DNA from: Ignavibacteriaceae bacterium
GTDB lineage: Bacteria > Bacteroidota > Ignavibacteria > Ignavibacteriales > Ignavibacteriaceae
Direction of reading: 5' to 3'
DNA: 8,295 nucleotides
Assembly (NCBI GenBank): GCA_022865965.1
Contig: JALHTS010000225.1
Span: 1 to 8,295, forward strand
Below are positions 6,034-8,295 of this stretch, in pieces. Position 1 is the first letter of the stretch; each line of letters begins with the position of its first letter. The notes under the pieces were generated by a model. That model was not told the origin of the DNA. It did not search any database and saw only the letters and a program-made list of their open reading frames with translations. Position numbers and translations under genes: made by a program.

Positions 6034-6933
6034 TTAAATTTTAATCCGTGTGGTCGAATCAACCACTTTTCTAATTGCACTAATATGTTCAGGAGTTGTA
6101 CCGCAGCACCCGCCAATTATTGATACTCCTGCTTCAATCAGCTCAACTGTTTTTTCAGCAAAGTACGAAGGTGATTCACGATAAACTAATTCATTTCCAC
6201 TATATTCCGGCAATCCAGCATTGGATTGAATCACGACCGGTTTACTGGAAATTGTCTTAATCTGTTTCGCGATTTCGATCATGTCATCAATACCATGTCC
6301 GCAATTTGATCCGATAATATCAGCACCTGCTTCAGTTAAACCTTCAACTGCTTTTTCAATATTCACACCCATTATACTGTAAAACCCTTTTGGAATTTTT
6401 TCAAATGTCATCGTGGCCATCACCGGAGTACTTAGCGAAACTGATTTTACAGCTTTAATTGCCAGCATAATTTCTTGAAGATCAGTCATTGTTTCTATGC
6501 AGATTAAATCAACGCCTGCGTTAATCAATGCGGATATTTGTTCTTTGAAACTATTATACATCGTTTCTTCTTCAATATTCCCGTAAGGTTCTAATATTTC
6601 TCCCGACGGACCGCAAGAACCGGAAACGTATGCTTTATCATCAACGACTTTTTTTACAATAGAAACAGCGGTCTGGTTTATTTCTTTTGTCTTTGCCTCA
6701 AGCTGATAATTAGAAAGTTTAAGGGGTGAGCCGCCGAAAGTATTTGTTTGAATAATATCCGCACCGGCTTGAAAATAAAGTGACGCAATTTCGGTAAGTA
6801 TTTCAGGATGAGTAAGATTAAATAACTCGGGGCATTCTCCAGATTTTAATCCTCTTTGAAATAACATAGTACCCATTGCACCGTCTGCAACCAGAACTTC
6901 ACCGTTTTTCAATCTATCTAGAATAGGTTTCAT
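6034..6933 (-). CDS. Homocysteine S-methyltransferase, MetH N-terminal-domain type
   Basis: Transfers a methyl group to homocysteine to form methionine. At 299 residues it corresponds to the stand-alone homocysteine-binding TIM barrel of cobalamin-dependent methionine synthase. Visible are VADGAMGTML (15-24), DIIQTNTFGGSP (59-70), SGSCGPSGE (104-112), GVDLICIETM (140-149), GSNCGHG (208-214) and GGCCGTTPEHI (274-284). Cys211, Cys276 and Cys277 are the expected zinc thiolates that activate the substrate. The gene abuts the corrinoid protein stop (TAA directly followed by ATG), so the corrinoid protein is its likely methyl source. A folate-independent donor such as S-methylmethionine is possible for the wider family but less likely in this context. 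Confidence 0.92.
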   Translation of the reverse strand: MKPILDRLKNGEVLVADGAMGTMLFQRGLKSGECPELFNLTHPEILTEIASLYFQAGADIIQTNTFGGSPLKLSNYQLEAKTKEINQTAVSIVKKVVDDKAYVSGSCGPSGEILEPYGNIEEETMYNSFKEQISALINAGVDLICIETMTDLQEIMLAIKAVKSVSLSTPVMATMTFEKIPKGFYSIMGVNIEKAVEGLTEAGADIIGSNCGHGIDDMIEIAKQIKTISSKPVVIQSNAGLPEYSGNELVYRESPSYFAEKTVELIEAGVSIIGGCCGTTPEHISAIRKVVDSTTRIKI

Positions 6934-7569
6934 TTAATCGCTCAATAGATATTTTACACATTCGATACTTTTAGAAGCGTCAAAAGCATACGCGTCGGCA
7001 CCAATTTCTTTTGCATATTCTTCAGTTATCGGTGCACCGCCAATGACTGTTTTTATTTTTCCTTTAAGATTATTTTGTTCCAATAGCTCAATTACTGTTT
7101 TCATCATCGGCATTGTAGTAGTTAAAAGCGCTGACATACCAATAAGCTTTGCATCTTCTTTTACTGCTGTCTCAATGAATCTTTCCGGAGAAACATCTTT
7201 TCCTAAATCAATAACATCAAACCCGGCGCCTTTAAGCATAATGCCTACCAGATTTTTTCCAAGATCATGCAGATCACCTTTTACTGTTCCGATAACAATT
7301 TTTCCAAGAGTAGGCATATCTTCTTTGATGAATAAAGGTTTAAGTTGATCCATTCCGGCGTACATTGCTTTGGCAGCAAGTAAAACTTCGGGAAGAAAGA
7401 TATCGTGATTTTTAAATTGCTCACCAATGACATTCATACCGGAAACAAGACCATCAGCCAAAATAATTTTAGGATCTATTTTTTGTTCGATGGCTTGCTT
7501 TGTTAATTCAAATACTTTTTCATCATCTCCAAGCTGAAGTTGTGTTGATATTTCTTTTAAGATTTCCAT
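6934..7569 (-). CDS. Corrinoid (cobalamin-binding) methyl carrier protein
   Basis: Carries a methyl group on cobalamin between a methyl donor and the homocysteine methyltransferase encoded next to it. Numbering is from the upstream TTG at 7581 (215 residues). Residues 1-90 form the helical cap domain (B12-binding-2 type). GTVKGDLHDLGKNLV (98-112) holds the DxHDxG motif, with His105 as the expected lower axial cobalt ligand. SALLTT (150-155) and IGGAP (180-184) complete the cobalamin pocket. The protein resembles the MtbC/MtaC family and the B12 module of MetH; the neighbours favour the MetH role. I chose the ATG at 7569 (211 residues), because TTGAGGAACGGC in front of it supplies a good ribosome site (GAGGA) that would be wasted if the TTG were the start. 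Confidence 0.92.
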   Translation of the reverse strand: MEILKEISTQLQLGDDEKVFELTKQAIEQKIDPKIILADGLVSGMNVIGEQFKNHDIFLPEVLLAAKAMYAGMDQLKPLFIKEDMPTLGKIVIGTVKGDLHDLGKNLVGIMLKGAGFDVIDLGKDVSPERFIETAVKEDAKLIGMSALLTTTMPMMKTVIELLEQNNLKGKIKTVIGGAPITEEYAKEIGADAYAFDASKSIECVKYLLSD

Positions 7570-7593
7570 GCCGTTCCTCAAGATATTAAATAA

Positions 7594-8295
7594 TTAATGA
7601 CTGAGAATTCTTTCTTTTCTTTCAATACACGATTGTGCTTTGCAATTGTAACAAAAACTAAAACTGTTTTCAAAGTTATGAATGTTTTTGTTGCCATTAA
7701 TTAATACTCCGGTAACAGATTTCAATGGAGTCATTAAATAGGATTCATTCAACGATATGCCGATTTGTTCCGGATGAAGATACAAGAATAATTTTTTCTG
7801 CGCGCTTATATGCCACCCACAGTAACCGGGACTGTAGCTAAGAACCATACTGCTGTTTCTTGTCATCTTTTTTTCAATAAGTTTTTTCGTGACGTGCTTT
7901 TCAAGAAGCGCGACTGATTTATCAGCAGCAAGCGAAGCTACCGAATCAAGCATAGACCCGATTGCAAAATCACTGCAATTAAATAATTCAGTAATTCTTT
8001 CACTTATCCCGCTGCCCATTGTTACAGCAAATAATTCCAGATGATCTGCTTGAGGATAAATCTCTTTTAGTGGAGCTTCTTCCTCGTTGGTTCCTTCGCC
8101 TATAAATATCTCTCCAAAATCATTTTCTGATATTTCTCTAATGATGCAAAATGGATGTGCCTCGGTTAGAAAGAGGCTGAGCGAATCATCAAGTAATTTT
8201 TTAATATTCTCTTTTATAACAGAACCTTTAGGAATTCCCTGACTGAGAATAATATCTTCGGTTGAAGGGACAATCTCATTAATGTTTATATCAAC
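7594..8295 (-). CDS. Methionine synthase activation-domain protein, partial at its N-terminus
   Basis: The frame is open from the window edge to the stop at 7594-7596, giving 233 visible residues; only a short N-terminal piece is probably missing. It resembles the stand-alone AdoMet-binding reactivation domain of MetH, which remethylates cob(II)alamin using reductant and AdoMet. Visible are a hydrophobic middle region with VTMGSGISERITEL (91-104), LSYSPGYCGWHISAQ (152-166, in place of the RPAPGYP-type motif of E. coli MetH), IGISLNESYLMTPLKSVTG (178-196) and a C-terminal cysteine set C215-x2-C218-x4-C223-x2-R. The SPGY segment and the C-terminal cysteines are typical of the short forms found beside corrinoid proteins. 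It ends 24 nt before the corrinoid gene. The ATG at 8019 is internal: family sequence continues upstream of it. Confidence 0.85.
   Translation of the reverse strand, partial: VDININEIVPSTEDIILSQGIPKGSVIKENIKKLLDDSLSLFLTEAHPFCIIREISENDFGEIFIGEGTNEEEAPLKEIYPQADHLELFAVTMGSGISERITELFNCSDFAIGSMLDSVASLAADKSVALLEKHVTKKLIEKKMTRNSSMVLSYSPGYCGWHISAQKKLFLYLHPEQIGISLNESYLMTPLKSVTGVLINGNKNIHNFENSFSFCYNCKAQSCIERKERILSH

Noticed and set aside
7043..7348. 101-residue plus-strand open frame opposite the corrinoid protein gene
   Set aside because: It is antisense to a clear corrinoid protein with the DxHDxG motif; its hydrophobic look is a by-product of the opposite strand.

Overview
This AT-rich window has short intergenic gaps within operons, minus-strand gene clusters and a split methionine synthase. 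The style suggests an environmental, probably anaerobic or facultative bacterium near Bacteroidota/Ignavibacteria. That placement is an impression from protein flavour and base composition; no rRNA or other phylogenetic marker is present.

Layout. Positions 2-407 (+) hold the end of a GIY-YIG nuclease gene whose 3' end runs into a structured non-coding tail with an intrinsic terminator. Positions 589-5237 (-) hold a compact six-gene pantothenate/CoA operon, read from the right: a DUF2520 Rossmann protein, panB, panC, coaBC, coaX, panD. Neighbouring genes overlap or are at most 12 nt apart. Positions 5238-6033 are a gene-poor stretch. It contains a frameshifted helix-turn-helix fragment, a hairpin with a T-run on the minus strand, and a second, 5'-truncated copy of the GIY-YIG 3' end with the same structured tail. 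Positions 6034-8295 (-) hold a three-gene cluster: a cobalamin-dependent methionine synthase split into a reactivation-domain protein (cut by the window edge), a corrinoid protein and a zinc homocysteine methyltransferase.

How the genes work together. PanB makes ketopantoate, PanC joins pantoate to beta-alanine, and PanD makes beta-alanine from aspartate. CoaX phosphorylates pantothenate, and CoaBC converts 4'-phosphopantothenate to 4'-phosphopantetheine. The one pantothenate step without a recognised enzyme is ketopantoate reduction, and the DUF2520 protein heading the operon is a plausible candidate. In the methionine cluster the corrinoid protein would carry a methyl group to the homocysteine methyltransferase, and the activation protein would rescue oxidised cobalamin. 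No methyltetrahydrofolate-binding domain is visible in the window.

The most unusual feature is the repeat unit. Two same-direction copies about 5.6 kb apart bracket the whole pan/CoA operon. Their 103-nt tail, mostly non-coding, differs at only 7 positions, whereas the adjoining coding part has diverged more. The differences largely respect predicted stems.
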